Assembly (NCBI GenBank): GCA_020636645.1
Contig: JACJXO010000004.1
Span: forward strand, 186,001 to 250,000
DNA: 64,000 bases
Origin: Chitinophagales bacterium
GTDB taxonomy: Bacteria; Bacteroidota; Bacteroidia; Chitinophagales; BACL12
Direction: 5' to 3'
A program made the position numbers and the translations under genes. This document shows positions 1 to 8,107 of this stretch, piece by piece. Under the pieces are notes generated by a model. It saw only the letters and a list, made by a program, of their open reading frames with translations, did not search any database and had not been told where the DNA came from. Position 1 is the stretch's first letter. Each line of letters opens with the position of its first letter.

Positions 1-529
1 TTTGTTCGAACTCTTTGAGTTTGGGCAGTTCATCCAGGGCATTGATACCAAAATAATCCATAAAGAACTGGGTGGTACCGTACTGCAGAGGTTTGCCCGG
101 TGTATCTGCTCTGCCGGTGATGCGGATCAGATCACGTTCCAGCAGTTTCTGCAGGGTGTAATCGCAGTTGACTCCTCTGATCTGTTCTATATCAGTTTTG
201 GTTACCGGCTGTGAATAGGCAATGATGCTCAGACATTCCAGTGCAGCTGTTGACAGTTTGCGTTTTGCCCGGTGCTGCAACAAGGTGCTGATGGGTTTGT
301 GGTACAAGGGTTTGGACAGAAACTGATAGCCTCCTCCGCTTTGCAGGATCTCGAATACATAGTCATCGCTATCGTATTTGGTCTTCAGCTGGTCAACCAA
401 TTCCTGAATGGCTTCCAGGCTCACTTCCTCTCCTGAGTAGGTGAATAAAACGGTTTGCAGCTCTGCCACAGAAATGGGTTGTTCTGAGCTGAAGATCAGT
501 GCTTCGAGTATTTGCTGGAGCTTGTCCAT
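1..529 (-). CDS. scpB: Segregation and condensation protein B (partial, C-terminus beyond window)
   Basis: This is the first 176 codons of ScpB, the winged-helix partner of ScpA and SMC in chromosome condensation. The N-terminus reads MDKLQQILEALIFSSEQPIS, followed by the first wHTH, then STAALECLSIIAYSQPVTK and EQIRGVNCDYTLQKL of the second wHTH, and a GKPLQYGTTQFFMDYFGI stretch. All of these are typical of the family. The frame is still open at the window edge, so the gene is cut by the window and not broken. The ATG at 529 is supported by a -7 box only 6 nt upstream. No scpA is visible on this side. The family assignment is firm. Confidence 0.93.
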   Translation of the reverse strand, partial: MDKLQQILEALIFSSEQPISVAELQTVLFTYSGEEVSLEAIQELVDQLKTKYDSDDYVFEILQSGGGYQFLSKPLYHKPISTLLQHRAKRKLSTAALECLSIIAYSQPVTKTDIEQIRGVNCDYTLQKLLERDLIRITGRADTPGKPLQYGTTQFFMDYFGINALDELPKLKEFEQ

Positions 530-535
530 GGATTA

Positions 536-543
536 CAAAGATA
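536..543 (-). promoter_or_regulatory. Bacteroidota -7 promoter box of scpB
   Basis: On the minus strand the sequence is TATCTTTG, a perfect TAnnTTTG. It ends 6 nt before the scpB ATG, so the mRNA would be leaderless or nearly so. No -33 TTG at the right spacing was found. Confidence 0.6.
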
Positions 544-579
544 GCTGAAATGAATGAACGAAAAGCCCTGACGAAGCTG

Positions 580-712
580 ACTCAGAAGCTTGATAGCCGG
601 GATTGCAGCGGCATCCCGCCCCTGCAATGGTTCGAGCGAAGCGAGTTAGCAGTGCAGGGGCGGGATACAGTGGAAAGCCCGACTTCGGTCTGTTAAGGGC
701 ACCCCGAAGCTT
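580..712. repeat. Structured intergenic element with a 14-bp stem
   Basis: Positions 613-626 (ATCCCGCCCCTGCA) are the exact reverse complement of 653-666, with a 26-nt loop between them. A second foldable unit follows: GCCC (677-680) pairs with GGGC (697-700) around a small GAC-TTCG-GTC tetraloop hairpin at 681-690. There is no reading frame of note. The block resembles dispersed intergenic elements that I recall from other Bacteroidota, but I could not verify this. It could be a palindromic repeat or a small structured RNA, and the strand is undetermined. Confidence 0.6.
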
Positions 713-717
713 GCTCC

Positions 718-747
718 AAAAAAAAAGGCCATTCAGATGAATGGCCT
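718..747 (-). terminator. Rho-independent terminator of the atp operon
   Basis: On the minus strand a 9-bp stem AGGCCATTC/GAATGGCCT with a 4-nt loop is followed by nine T residues. It lies 22 nt past the atpG stop. This is the clearest intrinsic terminator in the window and marks the operon end. Confidence 0.9.
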
Positions 748-769
748 ATGAAACACATTTTATTATATA

Positions 770-1651
770 TCAATTACCCTGCAGGGCTGCCGCACCACTC
801 ACGATCTCTGTGAGTTCTGTGGTAATAGCGGCCTGGCGTGCCCTGTTATAGGCGATACGCAGATCTTTCAACAGTTCATTGGCGTTATCGCTGGCCTTAT
901 CCATAGCGGTCATACGGGCACCGTGCTCAGAAGCGTGGCTGTCCAGGATAAAGCGGTAGAAGGTGGTATTCAGGATACGCGGAACAAGTTCGCCTATGAG
1001 CTCGTGTTTGTCGGGGTCAAAGATGAAATCTGTCTTTGCCTGTGTTTCGCCTTCGTCCACCTTGCGTATGGGCAGAAACTGCTCCGTTTCCAGTATCTGG
1101 GTAGCGGCGTTCTTGAACTTGTTGTAGATCACCATGACCTCATCAAATTCTTTGTGCAGGAAGCCGGTTTTGATGTACTCTGTAGCAGCCTTTACGTCTT
1201 CAAAATTGAGGTTGTGGAAGAGGTTCTGGTACTTTGTCAGCAGGGTGTAGTTGCTGCGCTTATAGACATCGTACCCTTTCTTGCCGATGAACATCAGGTT
1301 TACCGCGGTTGCCGGCAGATGGCTGTAGCGTTCTTCGATGACCCTTCTGGCCGCCTTGGCCACGTTGGCATTGAAGGCACCGCACAAACCTTTGTCTGAT
1401 GTGATGATGACAATGAGGGCCTTTTTCACTTCCCGCTGGTCTGCATATTCAATACGCACATCGCCCTGGGTTGCAGCAGCAATATTTTCCAGCATGCTGC
1501 CCATTTTGATGGCGTATGGACGCATCTGCAGGATGGCATCCTGCGCCCGGCGCAGCTTGGCAGCACTGACCATTTTCATGGCCTTGGTGATCTGCTGCGT
1601 ACTGGTTACGCTGGTGATCCTTGTACGTACTTCTTTTAATTTACCAGACAT
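770..1651 (-). CDS. atpG: ATP synthase F1 subunit gamma
   Basis: This encodes the central rotor shaft of F1, 293 aa, a usual family length. The N-terminal helix contains ITSVTSTQQITKAMKMVSAA and the C-terminal helix ELTEIVSGAAALQ; these two form the coiled shaft inside the alpha/beta hexamer. The middle holds the Rossmann-like region with ITSDKGLCGAFN. It is the last gene of the operon, 19 nt downstream of atpA and followed by a strong terminator. In many other phyla atpD and atpC would follow here. They do not, which fits the split arrangement known in Bacteroidota. Confidence 0.98.
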   Translation of the reverse strand: MSGKLKEVRTRITSVTSTQQITKAMKMVSAAKLRRAQDAILQMRPYAIKMGSMLENIAAATQGDVRIEYADQREVKKALIVIITSDKGLCGAFNANVAKAARRVIEERYSHLPATAVNLMFIGKKGYDVYKRSNYTLLTKYQNLFHNLNFEDVKAATEYIKTGFLHKEFDEVMVIYNKFKNAATQILETEQFLPIRKVDEGETQAKTDFIFDPDKHELIGELVPRILNTTFYRFILDSHASEHGARMTAMDKASDNANELLKDLRIAYNRARQAAITTELTEIVSGAAALQGN

Positions 1652-1670
1652 GCTCCTGTATTAATAGAAC

Positions 1671-3251
1671 TTAAGCAGTGTATTTTTTGGCCATATCTTT
1701 ACCAACCTCTTCCAATTTGGCACGTACCTCATCGGTCAGCTGGCCGGCTTTCAACTGGTCGAGCACCTCTTTATGGTGGGTTTCCAGGAAGGCCAGGTAA
1801 GTGGTCTCAAATTCCTTGATCTTGTCAATTGGCACATTGCCCAGCAGCCCCTGTGTACCCAGGTAGATGATGGCGATCTGCTTTTCAACCGTGATCGGTG
1901 CATACTGCTTCTGCTTCAGGATCTCTACGTTGCGCTTTCCCTTGTTCAGTACGTTCATGGTAGCAGCATCCAGGTCAGAACCGAACTTGGCAAAGGCCTC
2001 GAGTTCACGGTACTGTGCCTGGTCGAGTTTCAGGGTACCGGCCACTTTCTTCATGGACTTGATCTGGGCATTTCCACCCACACGGCTTACGGAGATACCC
2101 ACGTTGATGGCGGGACGCACACCGGCGTTGAACAGGTTGGACTCGAGGAAGATCTGACCATCGGTAATGGAGATCACGTTGGTCGGGATATAAGCGGATA
2201 CGTCGCCGGCCTGGGTTTCGATGATAGGCAGAGCGGTCAGAGATCCGCCACCTTTCACCTTGTGTTTGATACTTTCAGGCAGGTCGTTCATATTGGCAGC
2301 GATCTCATCGTTGTTGATCACTTTGGCTGCACGTTCGAGCAGGCGGCTGTGCAGATAGAACACATCTCCGGGGTATGCTTCCCTTCCCGGAGGACGGCGC
2401 AGCAGCAGAGATACTTCGCGGTAGGCTACAGCCTGCTTGGAAAGATCATCGTAGATGATGAGGGCAGGACGTCCGGTATCTCGGAAGAATTCACCCATGG
2501 CTGCACCGGCAAACGGAGCATAGAACTGCAGCGGTGCAGGGTCAGATGCAGATGCAGAAACGATGATGGTATAGTCCATGGCTCCGTGATCCTGCAGGGT
2601 CTTGGCAACCTGAGCTACGGTTGAGTTCTTCTGGCCGCAGGCAACATATATACAATACACCGGGTTGCCTGCTTCAAAGAATTCACGCTGGTTGATGATG
2701 GTATCCAGGGCGATGGCGGTCTTACCGGTCTGGCGGTCGCCGATGATCAGTTCCCGCTGTCCGCGACCGATCGGGATCATAGCATCAATAGCTTTGATAC
2801 CGGTCTGTAATGGTTCATTTACGGGCTGTCGATAGATCACACCGGGGGCTTTGCGCTCAAGGGGCATCTCAAAGAGATCGCCTTCTATGGGGCCTTTGCC
2901 ATCAATAGGTTCACCCAGGGTGTTGACCACACGACCCACCAGGCCATCACCTACATTGATGGATGCGATGCGGCCGGTACGGCGAACGGTGTCTCCTTCC
3001 TTGATCTGGTCAGAGGCACCCATCAGAACGGCTCCCACGTTATCTTCTTCGAGGTTGAGCACGATGGCCCTGACACCATTTTCGAAGGCTACGAGTTCGC
3101 CTGATTTGGCATTGTTCAGTCCGTAGATACGGGCAATACCATCGCCCACCTGCAGAACGGTACCCACTTCCTCCAGTTCAGAGGCATTGTTGAAGTTGGA
3201 CAACTGCTGTCTCAGTATCGCACTGATCTCGTCCGGTTTTACATCTACCAT
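1671..3251 (-). CDS. atpA: ATP synthase F1 subunit alpha
   Basis: This is the non-catalytic nucleotide-binding subunit of F1, 526 aa. The Walker A motif GDRQTGKT is at residues 171-178, the Walker B region LIIYDDLSKQAVAYR is near 264-278, and the SVSRVGG arginine-finger segment has Arg390. An additional stretch at about residues 311-336 (containing NNDEIAANMNDLPESIKHK) makes it slightly longer than the E. coli protein; I believe this insert is typical of the phylum. It lies 21 nt downstream of atpH in the operon. Confidence 0.98.
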   Translation of the reverse strand: MVDVKPDEISAILRQQLSNFNNASELEEVGTVLQVGDGIARIYGLNNAKSGELVAFENGVRAIVLNLEEDNVGAVLMGASDQIKEGDTVRRTGRIASINVGDGLVGRVVNTLGEPIDGKGPIEGDLFEMPLERKAPGVIYRQPVNEPLQTGIKAIDAMIPIGRGQRELIIGDRQTGKTAIALDTIINQREFFEAGNPVYCIYVACGQKNSTVAQVAKTLQDHGAMDYTIIVSASASDPAPLQFYAPFAGAAMGEFFRDTGRPALIIYDDLSKQAVAYREVSLLLRRPPGREAYPGDVFYLHSRLLERAAKVINNDEIAANMNDLPESIKHKVKGGGSLTALPIIETQAGDVSAYIPTNVISITDGQIFLESNLFNAGVRPAINVGISVSRVGGNAQIKSMKKVAGTLKLDQAQYRELEAFAKFGSDLDAATMNVLNKGKRNVEILKQKQYAPITVEKQIAIIYLGTQGLLGNVPIDKIKEFETTYLAFLETHHKEVLDQLKAGQLTDEVRAKLEEVGKDMAKKYTA

Positions 3252-3272
3252 TGGTAAGTTTTTATAAAGCAG

Positions 3273-3833
3273 TTAGAATTTACGTATATAATCGTTGTTA
3301 TCAAAGTCGTCTTTCAGGATGTTCAGACCACGCTGGATACTGGTATCAATAAGCTTGTCTTCAAAACGCAGCACATAACCGCCAATCAGGCTGTCATCAA
3401 TGGTGGTCTTCATGCGTATTTCCTGCAATCCTGCCATACTGCGAAGACGATCCATGATGGCTTGTCTGGTCTGTTCAGAAAGTTCATAGGCTGTGCGAAG
3501 TTCAACTTCTGTAATGCCTTTATGGGCATTGTACATATTGCGGAACACATCGATCACATCGGGCAAAAATCCTTCTCTTCCTTTACGCACGAGGATCTCC
3601 AGAAAGTTGCTGGTGATGCTGGTCAGTTTATTGCCGAATACACCATTGATCACAGCCATTTTTTTGTCGGCATGGATGATGGGACTTTTCAGCATCAGGT
3701 AAAAATCGCGGCTGTCATCTGTAGCCACGTTCAGCATTTCCATATCGCGGTTCACTTCTTCCAGCTGACCCTTTTCAATGGCCAGTTGAAGGATGGATTT
3801 GGCGTATCGGTTGGCTATTCGGATGGCAGACAT
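3273..3833 (-). CDS. atpH: ATP synthase F1 subunit delta
   Basis: The protein (186 aa) is the delta (OSCP-type) subunit that ties the peripheral stalk to the top of F1. The N-terminal IRIANRYAKSILQLA and the C-terminal LIGGYVLRFEDKLIDTSIQR are the two family signatures. Length is normal. It is 12 nt downstream of atpF and 21 nt upstream of atpA, in the canonical gene order. Confidence 0.97.
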   Translation of the reverse strand: MSAIRIANRYAKSILQLAIEKGQLEEVNRDMEMLNVATDDSRDFYLMLKSPIIHADKKMAVINGVFGNKLTSITSNFLEILVRKGREGFLPDVIDVFRNMYNAHKGITEVELRTAYELSEQTRQAIMDRLRSMAGLQEIRMKTTIDDSLIGGYVLRFEDKLIDTSIQRGLNILKDDFDNNDYIRKF

Positions 3834-3845
3834 GGTCGTTCTTTA

Positions 3846-4361
3846 TCAGTTTACTTTGATCTCATCAACCAGGCTGCGGGTATAGGCTTCCTGTGCATTG
3901 CGGTCTTGTAGTTCGCGGCGGAGCACTTTCTCGCTGACCTCCAGCACCATATTACCTACCTGATTTTTAATATCGATCAGGGCAGCCATACGCTGGTTAT
4001 CAATCTGTTGCTGGGCTTCTTCCACGATGCGGTTGTACTCTGTATTGGCCTTTTCTCTTGCCTCGGCAATGATCTGCTCTTTGGCTTCTTTGGCTTCACG
4101 CAGCATTTTAGAACGCTCTTCACGGGCTTCGTTGAGGATGCGTTCATTATCGGCCTTCATATTGGCCATTTCTTCCTTTGCTCTTACAGCACTTTGCAGA
4201 GCCTCTTCAATACCCTTTTCACGATCGCCCAGGGCTTTGGAAATTGGGCCGAAGGCAAACTTCCACAGGATGAAGAACACCACCAGGAAGATGAACACGG
4301 TCCAGATGAACAAACCCGGATCCGGTGTTACAAGGTCTAATGCATCGATCAGGATGAACAT
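3846..4361 (-). CDS. atpF: ATP synthase F0 subunit b
   Basis: This is the peripheral stalk subunit of F0, 171 aa. One membrane helix is at about residues 17-37 (LFIWTVFIFLVVFFILW). A long charged helix rich in K, E and A follows and forms the stalk. Only one b-type subunit is present, so a homodimeric stalk is expected. The gene follows atpE after a 77-nt spacer that holds a 12-bp hairpin. Confidence 0.97.
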   Translation of the reverse strand: MFILIDALDLVTPDPGLFIWTVFIFLVVFFILWKFAFGPISKALGDREKGIEEALQSAVRAKEEMANMKADNERILNEAREERSKMLREAKEAKEQIIAEAREKANTEYNRIVEEAQQQIDNQRMAALIDIKNQVGNMVLEVSEKVLRRELQDRNAQEAYTRSLVDEIKVN

Positions 4362-4393
4362 GTATATATTTTTTTAGTCGTTTTTTTGAAAGA

Positions 4394-4422
4394 TCCGGTG
4401 GCAACCAACCGTTGCCACCGGA
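4394..4422 (-). promoter_or_regulatory. Intercistronic hairpin between atpE and atpF
   Basis: A perfect 12-bp stem (TCCGGTGGCAAC / GTTGCCACCGGA) with a 5-nt loop starts 17 nt past the atpE stop. It has no strong U-run directly behind it. By position it could stabilise the 3' end of atpE mRNA or partly stop transcription, raising the c-subunit yield over the downstream subunits. Confidence 0.6.
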
Positions 4423-4438
4423 CAATCTGTTGGATGGA

Positions 4439-4675
4439 TCAACCCTGCAGCAGGGCAACCACCACGGCAAACAGGGCCACACCTTCTACCAGGGCCGCAG
4501 CGATAATCATGTTGGAACGAATATCACCAATGGCTTCCGGCTGACGGGCGATGGATTCCAGGGCGCTACCACCGATACGGCCTACACCGATACCGGCTCC
4601 TACGGCTGCCAGACCGGCGCCGATGGCAGCGATCCCGTTGATCCCTGCTTCCTGAAGAACTGTCAATAATTCCAT
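4439..4675 (-). CDS. atpE: ATP synthase F0 subunit c
   Basis: This encodes the c-ring proteolipid, 78 aa. Two membrane helices flank the polar loop ARQPEA (43-48). Helix 1 has the glycine-rich GAGLAAVGAGIGVG. The ion-binding carboxylate is Glu64 in AALVEGVALF. The residue after Glu64 is Gly and helix 1 lacks the Gln of Na+-type rings, so proton coupling is likely. An in-frame ATG exists at 4714, but the start at 4675 (MELLTVLQEAG) gives the normal family length and was chosen. Confidence 0.96.
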   Translation of the reverse strand: MELLTVLQEAGINGIAAIGAGLAAVGAGIGVGRIGGSALESIARQPEAIGDIRSNMIIAAALVEGVALFAVVVALLQG

Positions 4676-4710
4676 TGTTACTTGTTTATAATGAATAATA
4701 GAATCCGTGA

Positions 4711-5856
4711 TCAATGATGAACTGCTTCTTCATGGTGGTGCTCATGCTTCTCCATGGCCAGCGAGATGAAGAGCGCACTCAGCATCACGAAGATAAAGGC
4801 CTGCAGGAATGCCACCAGCAATTCCAGAAAACTCATGAATATGGTAAATGGTACGGCCACCAGGGCTCCGCCCAGACCTCCTCCGAGGCTTTCACCTGCG
4901 TTGCCGAAGATGAAGATCAGGCCTACCAGGCTGAGGATAATGATGTGTCCGGCTGTGATATTGGCGAACAATCGGATCATGAGGGCGAAGGGCTTGATGA
5001 AAATACCGAGAATCTCAATGGGCACGAGGATGATCTTAACCCAGAGCGGAACACCCGGAGGCCACAGGATGTGCATCCAGTAATCTTTGGTTCCGTTCAC
5101 ATTGGTCAGAATGAAAGTGAGCACAGACAGGGCCATGGTCACTGTAATATTTCCGGTCAGGTTGGGATTGGAGATCAGGGGGATCAAACCCAGCATATTG
5201 GCAAACCAGATGAAGAAGAACAGCGTCAGCATATAAGGCAGGAAACGCTCTGTATTGTCACCCAGATTGGGTTTCACCACGTCATCACGCACAAAAATGA
5301 TGAGGGGCTCCATGAGCGACTGCAGTCCTTTCGGCGCCTGACCCGGCCTGCGGGCATAAGCTCTGGCCACTGAGGTAAATATCCAGATGAGCAATAATGC
5401 CGTCAGGATGAGTGTGGCTACGTTCTTGGTAACAGAAAGGTCCAGGAAGGCAGTACCGTCTGCCCGGGCCACACGGTCGTGCACCATAACATAGCCCTTG
5501 TAAGAAGCGGGCTCATGGTGAGCAGCTTCCATATCAGGATGCTCCTGTTCCATGCCTTCTTCTACCTTCCCCATGTCCATGCCATGCTCTTCGTGGGCCA
5601 TTTCGGTCTCCACTTCTTCTGCATGATGGGCTTCGGGAAGCTTGTTGGACAAGAAGATCGCCAGCCCGTCTTCCTTGTGGTACACAATGACCGGAAGGGG
5701 GATGCTCACATTACCTACAATATGCCAGGTATTGGCATCAGCAATATGGTGAAGAGCGAAATCCTTGGGGTTGTATGCTCCTTCTTCAGCGGCCATCAGA
5801 CTGCCGGCAGAGAGGAGTAAAATGGCGGAAAGAACTACCTGAATGATCTTTTTCAC
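4711..5856 (-). CDS. atpB: ATP synthase F0 subunit a with extended N-terminus
   Basis: This is the proton-channel subunit of F0, 381 aa, well above the roughly 270 aa of E. coli. The membrane core starts near residue 145 and includes the essential Arg295 in LMIRLFANITAGH. The extra N-terminal part carries a signal-like helix (residues 1-22, ending MAA). A His/Glu/Met-rich stretch follows at about 75-117, and the extreme C-terminus is also His-rich (HEHHHEEAVHH). Signal-bearing long a-subunits are known in Bacteroidota. The role of the acidic-histidine segment is not known to me. It is the first gene of the operon, with a -7 box 35 nt upstream. Confidence 0.96.
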   Translation of the reverse strand: MKKIIQVVLSAILLLSAGSLMAAEEGAYNPKDFALHHIADANTWHIVGNVSIPLPVIVYHKEDGLAIFLSNKLPEAHHAEEVETEMAHEEHGMDMGKVEEGMEQEHPDMEAAHHEPASYKGYVMVHDRVARADGTAFLDLSVTKNVATLILTALLLIWIFTSVARAYARRPGQAPKGLQSLMEPLIIFVRDDVVKPNLGDNTERFLPYMLTLFFFIWFANMLGLIPLISNPNLTGNITVTMALSVLTFILTNVNGTKDYWMHILWPPGVPLWVKIILVPIEILGIFIKPFALMIRLFANITAGHIIILSLVGLIFIFGNAGESLGGGLGGALVAVPFTIFMSFLELLVAFLQAFIFVMLSALFISLAMEKHEHHHEEAVHH

Positions 5857-5891
5857 TGGAATTTGTTGAAAAGGCCTTTCAAAAACCGGTG

Positions 5892-5899
5892 CAAAGGTA
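5892..5899 (-). promoter_or_regulatory. -7 promoter box of the atp operon
   Basis: The minus strand reads TACCTTTG, a perfect TAnnTTTG, 35 nt before the atpB ATG. The nearest upstream TTG lies farther away than the usual 19-21 nt spacing, so the -33 part is uncertain. Confidence 0.6.
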
Positions 5900-5933
5900 G
5901 GGGTTTACCGGGAAAAAAAGAAAGCCAAACAAC

Positions 5934-5941
5934 TAAATTCG
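5934..5941 (+). promoter_or_regulatory. -7-like box of the dipeptidase gene
   Basis: TAAATTCG matches TAnnTTTG at all but one position and ends 7 nt before the ATG at 5949. It is divergent from the atpB promoter in a 92-nt gap. Confidence 0.45.
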
Positions 5942-5948
5942 CAGCTAC

Positions 5949-6689
5949 ATGAAAGTCAAATTCTATGCGGTTTCCGGGGCATTGACGGCCCTGTTGCTGA
6001 TACTATCGTGCGGGAACAAAGCAGGGCGTGATTACCAGGCTGAAAATACCGTTCCTGCGATCAAACATCCGTCTGTTACCGGCGATCTGGAAAACCAGTT
6101 CCTGGAAGCCGGCCTGGTTGATATTGCCGGGGTTGTGCCGGGGATCCAGGTGGACCTGAAATATTCCACCACAGACAACTTCATGCATACCGATATGTAT
6201 GGCAGTCTGGAAAAAGCATACCTGCACCCGGAAGTAGCGGCCAAACTGGCAAAGGCCGCCGGTGCACTTTCTGATTCACATCCGGATCTTCATTTCCTGG
6301 TATATGATGGCGCCCGCCCTCTCAGCATACAGCAATTCATGTGGGATCATGTGGACCTTCCGCCCGATCAGCGCAGGCAGTTTCTGAGCCCGCCTGATCA
6401 GTTATCGCTGCATAACTACGGAGCCGCTGTAGATATCACCCTGGCAACCGCCGATGGTCTGGCCATTGATATGGGCACTCCGTATGACGATCCGGGTGTA
6501 CTCAGTTACCCCATCCGTGAATCAGAATTTCTGGCTAACGGGTCGCTCTCTGCAGAACAGGTTGCCAACCGGCAACTGCTTCGGTCAGTGATGCGGGAGG
6601 CAGGTTTTACCGGCATTGACAGCGAGTGGTGGCATTTCAACAGTTGCGACAGACAGTTCGCAGCCGCTCATTATACCCTGCTTCGCTGA
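5949..6689 (+). CDS. ddpX: VanX-type D-alanyl-D-alanine dipeptidase, lipoprotein
   Basis: This is a zinc dipeptidase of peptidase family M15D, 246 aa, expected to split D-Ala-D-Ala in cell-wall turnover. The zinc ligands and catalytic residues are visible: His155 and Asp162 in SLHNYGAAVD, then Glu226 and His229 in DSEWWHF. Arg123 sits in VYDGARP, the family's YDxxRP motif. A lipobox (LILSC, Cys21) suggests lipid anchoring in the envelope. There are no vanH or vanA neighbours, so this looks like a housekeeping enzyme and not glycopeptide resistance. The stop abuts the convergent gene at 6690. Confidence 0.9.
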   Translation: MKVKFYAVSGALTALLLILSCGNKAGRDYQAENTVPAIKHPSVTGDLENQFLEAGLVDIAGVVPGIQVDLKYSTTDNFMHTDMYGSLEKAYLHPEVAAKLAKAAGALSDSHPDLHFLVYDGARPLSIQQFMWDHVDLPPDQRRQFLSPPDQLSLHNYGAAVDITLATADGLAIDMGTPYDDPGVLSYPIRESEFLANGSLSAEQVANRQLLRSVMREAGFTGIDSEWWHFNSCDRQFAAAHYTLLR

Positions 6690-8075
6690 TCAGATCTTAA
6701 ATCGGAATACCCCGATTGCGTAAGAAACGGTTGGCTTGCTCTGTCCGAGAAACACGAGTATGTCTCGGGTTGATACACCAAACTCCCAGAAGCCGAGGTC
6801 CACACCAATACCGGCAGGCACATTGAACCCATAGTTGCCGCCCGCGGTGAGGCCGCCGCTCAACTGCAGAAAACGGAGCAGGGTCAATCTGGCGCCGGCA
6901 CCTGCCTGGACAGAACTGAAGTCTTGTGCAGTGGAAGACAATGGCAAAGAGATATCGGCTGCAAGGGTAAGCATGTCACTCATTTTCAAGGCTGCTCCGG
7001 CTCTTAATGCCGTTGGCAGCGGCACTTCAAAGCGCTCTATACCATTGTAGTCAAGCAACTGCTCTCCATCCAGCAGTTCAGAAACCAGGTCAAGGGTCTG
7101 GGTGCTGTTGATGCCATTGAAATAGATCGTATCTACAATGATGTTGTTGAACACCAGGGTATTCAGGTCATATGACACCTTTCCGATCTGCACTACGCTC
7201 AAACCCACGCTGAGATCCTCACCCAGGTCTGCACTGAAGCCGATATCAAATCCGAATCCGGTACCTACCGGTTGGAGTGGCTGCTGATTCGGATCAAAGG
7301 TTTCAATATAATCCGGCGAATTGACCAGATCCAGACCCAGAGCGGCCTGCCCCACGATCTCTTCGTTCTGACTGCGAAAGTCAAGCCATCCATAAGACAT
7401 GATATAGTTCAACCCGATGCCGGCATAGATATTCAGGTGATCAGAAGCAAACCATCTTCTTCCCCATGCAATGCTGGCAGCACTTCGCAGATTAAAATGA
7501 AGGCTGGTTCCTTCCGTTAGTCCGGCCAGTGACAAGGGCTCATAGGCCACCCCGTATATGTTACTGGTGTCTTCAATTATGATGGTATCTATATACCCTT
7601 CGTAGTTAAATCCCTGAAAAAGGAGGTTACTGGCTTCACTGCCCAGGGTAAAGGACTGATTGGCTGTAACAGACAGACCAATGGCCAGGCCGCCGGCGTT
7701 TCCCAGATCGAAACCAAATGCAACCGGTCTCACAAAGACATCGGTCTGAAATCCATCCTGTAAAAGTGTTTCTGCAATGGCCGCCTGTTGTTCCTGTGTA
7801 AGCTGTTCACCGCCGGTTGGCTGGAAATACCTGACCTCCTCTTTGGTCAGAGCTTCGGAATAGACAGACAAGCCCATACTACCTATTTCAAATGACAGCT
7901 TGTAGTCTGTGTCATACCCAAGATTTGCCGGGTTGATACCTATAGACTGGTAGTCACGCACCAAGGCAGTGCTGGCTCCCATACCCATATAATTGAACAA
8001 CATGCCATCTGTCTGGCACCAGCTGAGGGAGCTGATCAGGCAGGCAAACAGTGTAAGCAGGGAAGCTTTCATCAT
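6690..8075 (-). CDS. Probable outer-membrane beta-barrel protein, DUF5723-like
   Basis: This 461-aa exported protein starts with a signal peptide (MMKASLLTLFACLISSLSWC, cleaved before QTDG). Next comes a segment with MGASTALVRDYQSIGINPANLGY, which resembles the N-terminus of the DUF5723/FadL-like outer-membrane family. The rest has alternating aromatic/polar strands and ends ...SYAIGVFRFKI, a beta-barrel-type C-terminus. The reading frame extends upstream to 8189 but would then overlap the divergent gene. The ATG at 8075 sits 18 nt after a perfect -7 box. The ligand is unknown. Confidence 0.7.
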   Translation of the reverse strand: MMKASLLTLFACLISSLSWCQTDGMLFNYMGMGASTALVRDYQSIGINPANLGYDTDYKLSFEIGSMGLSVYSEALTKEEVRYFQPTGGEQLTQEQQAAIAETLLQDGFQTDVFVRPVAFGFDLGNAGGLAIGLSVTANQSFTLGSEASNLLFQGFNYEGYIDTIIIEDTSNIYGVAYEPLSLAGLTEGTSLHFNLRSAASIAWGRRWFASDHLNIYAGIGLNYIMSYGWLDFRSQNEEIVGQAALGLDLVNSPDYIETFDPNQQPLQPVGTGFGFDIGFSADLGEDLSVGLSVVQIGKVSYDLNTLVFNNIIVDTIYFNGINSTQTLDLVSELLDGEQLLDYNGIERFEVPLPTALRAGAALKMSDMLTLAADISLPLSSTAQDFSSVQAGAGARLTLLRFLQLSGGLTAGGNYGFNVPAGIGVDLGFWEFGVSTRDILVFLGQSKPTVSYAIGVFRFKI

Positions 8076-8093
8076 TTTTCTGTAGTTTATCGA

Positions 8094-8101
8094 CAAAATT
8101 A
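8094..8101 (-). promoter_or_regulatory. -7 box of the DUF5723-like gene
   Basis: The minus strand reads TAATTTTG, a perfect TAnnTTTG, 18 nt before the chosen ATG at 8075. It argues against the longer reading frame that begins upstream at 8189. Confidence 0.6.
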
Positions 8102-8107
8102 CAAGAT

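Noticed and set aside
923..1399. Long reading frames on the plus strand opposite the atp genes and similar shadows elsewhere
   Set aside because: They lie fully opposite well-conserved genes and show no recognisable domain.
5949..6689. Vancomycin-resistance locus
   Set aside because: Only the VanX-like dipeptidase is present. vanH, vanA and vanRS partners are missing and the neighbouring genes are unrelated.
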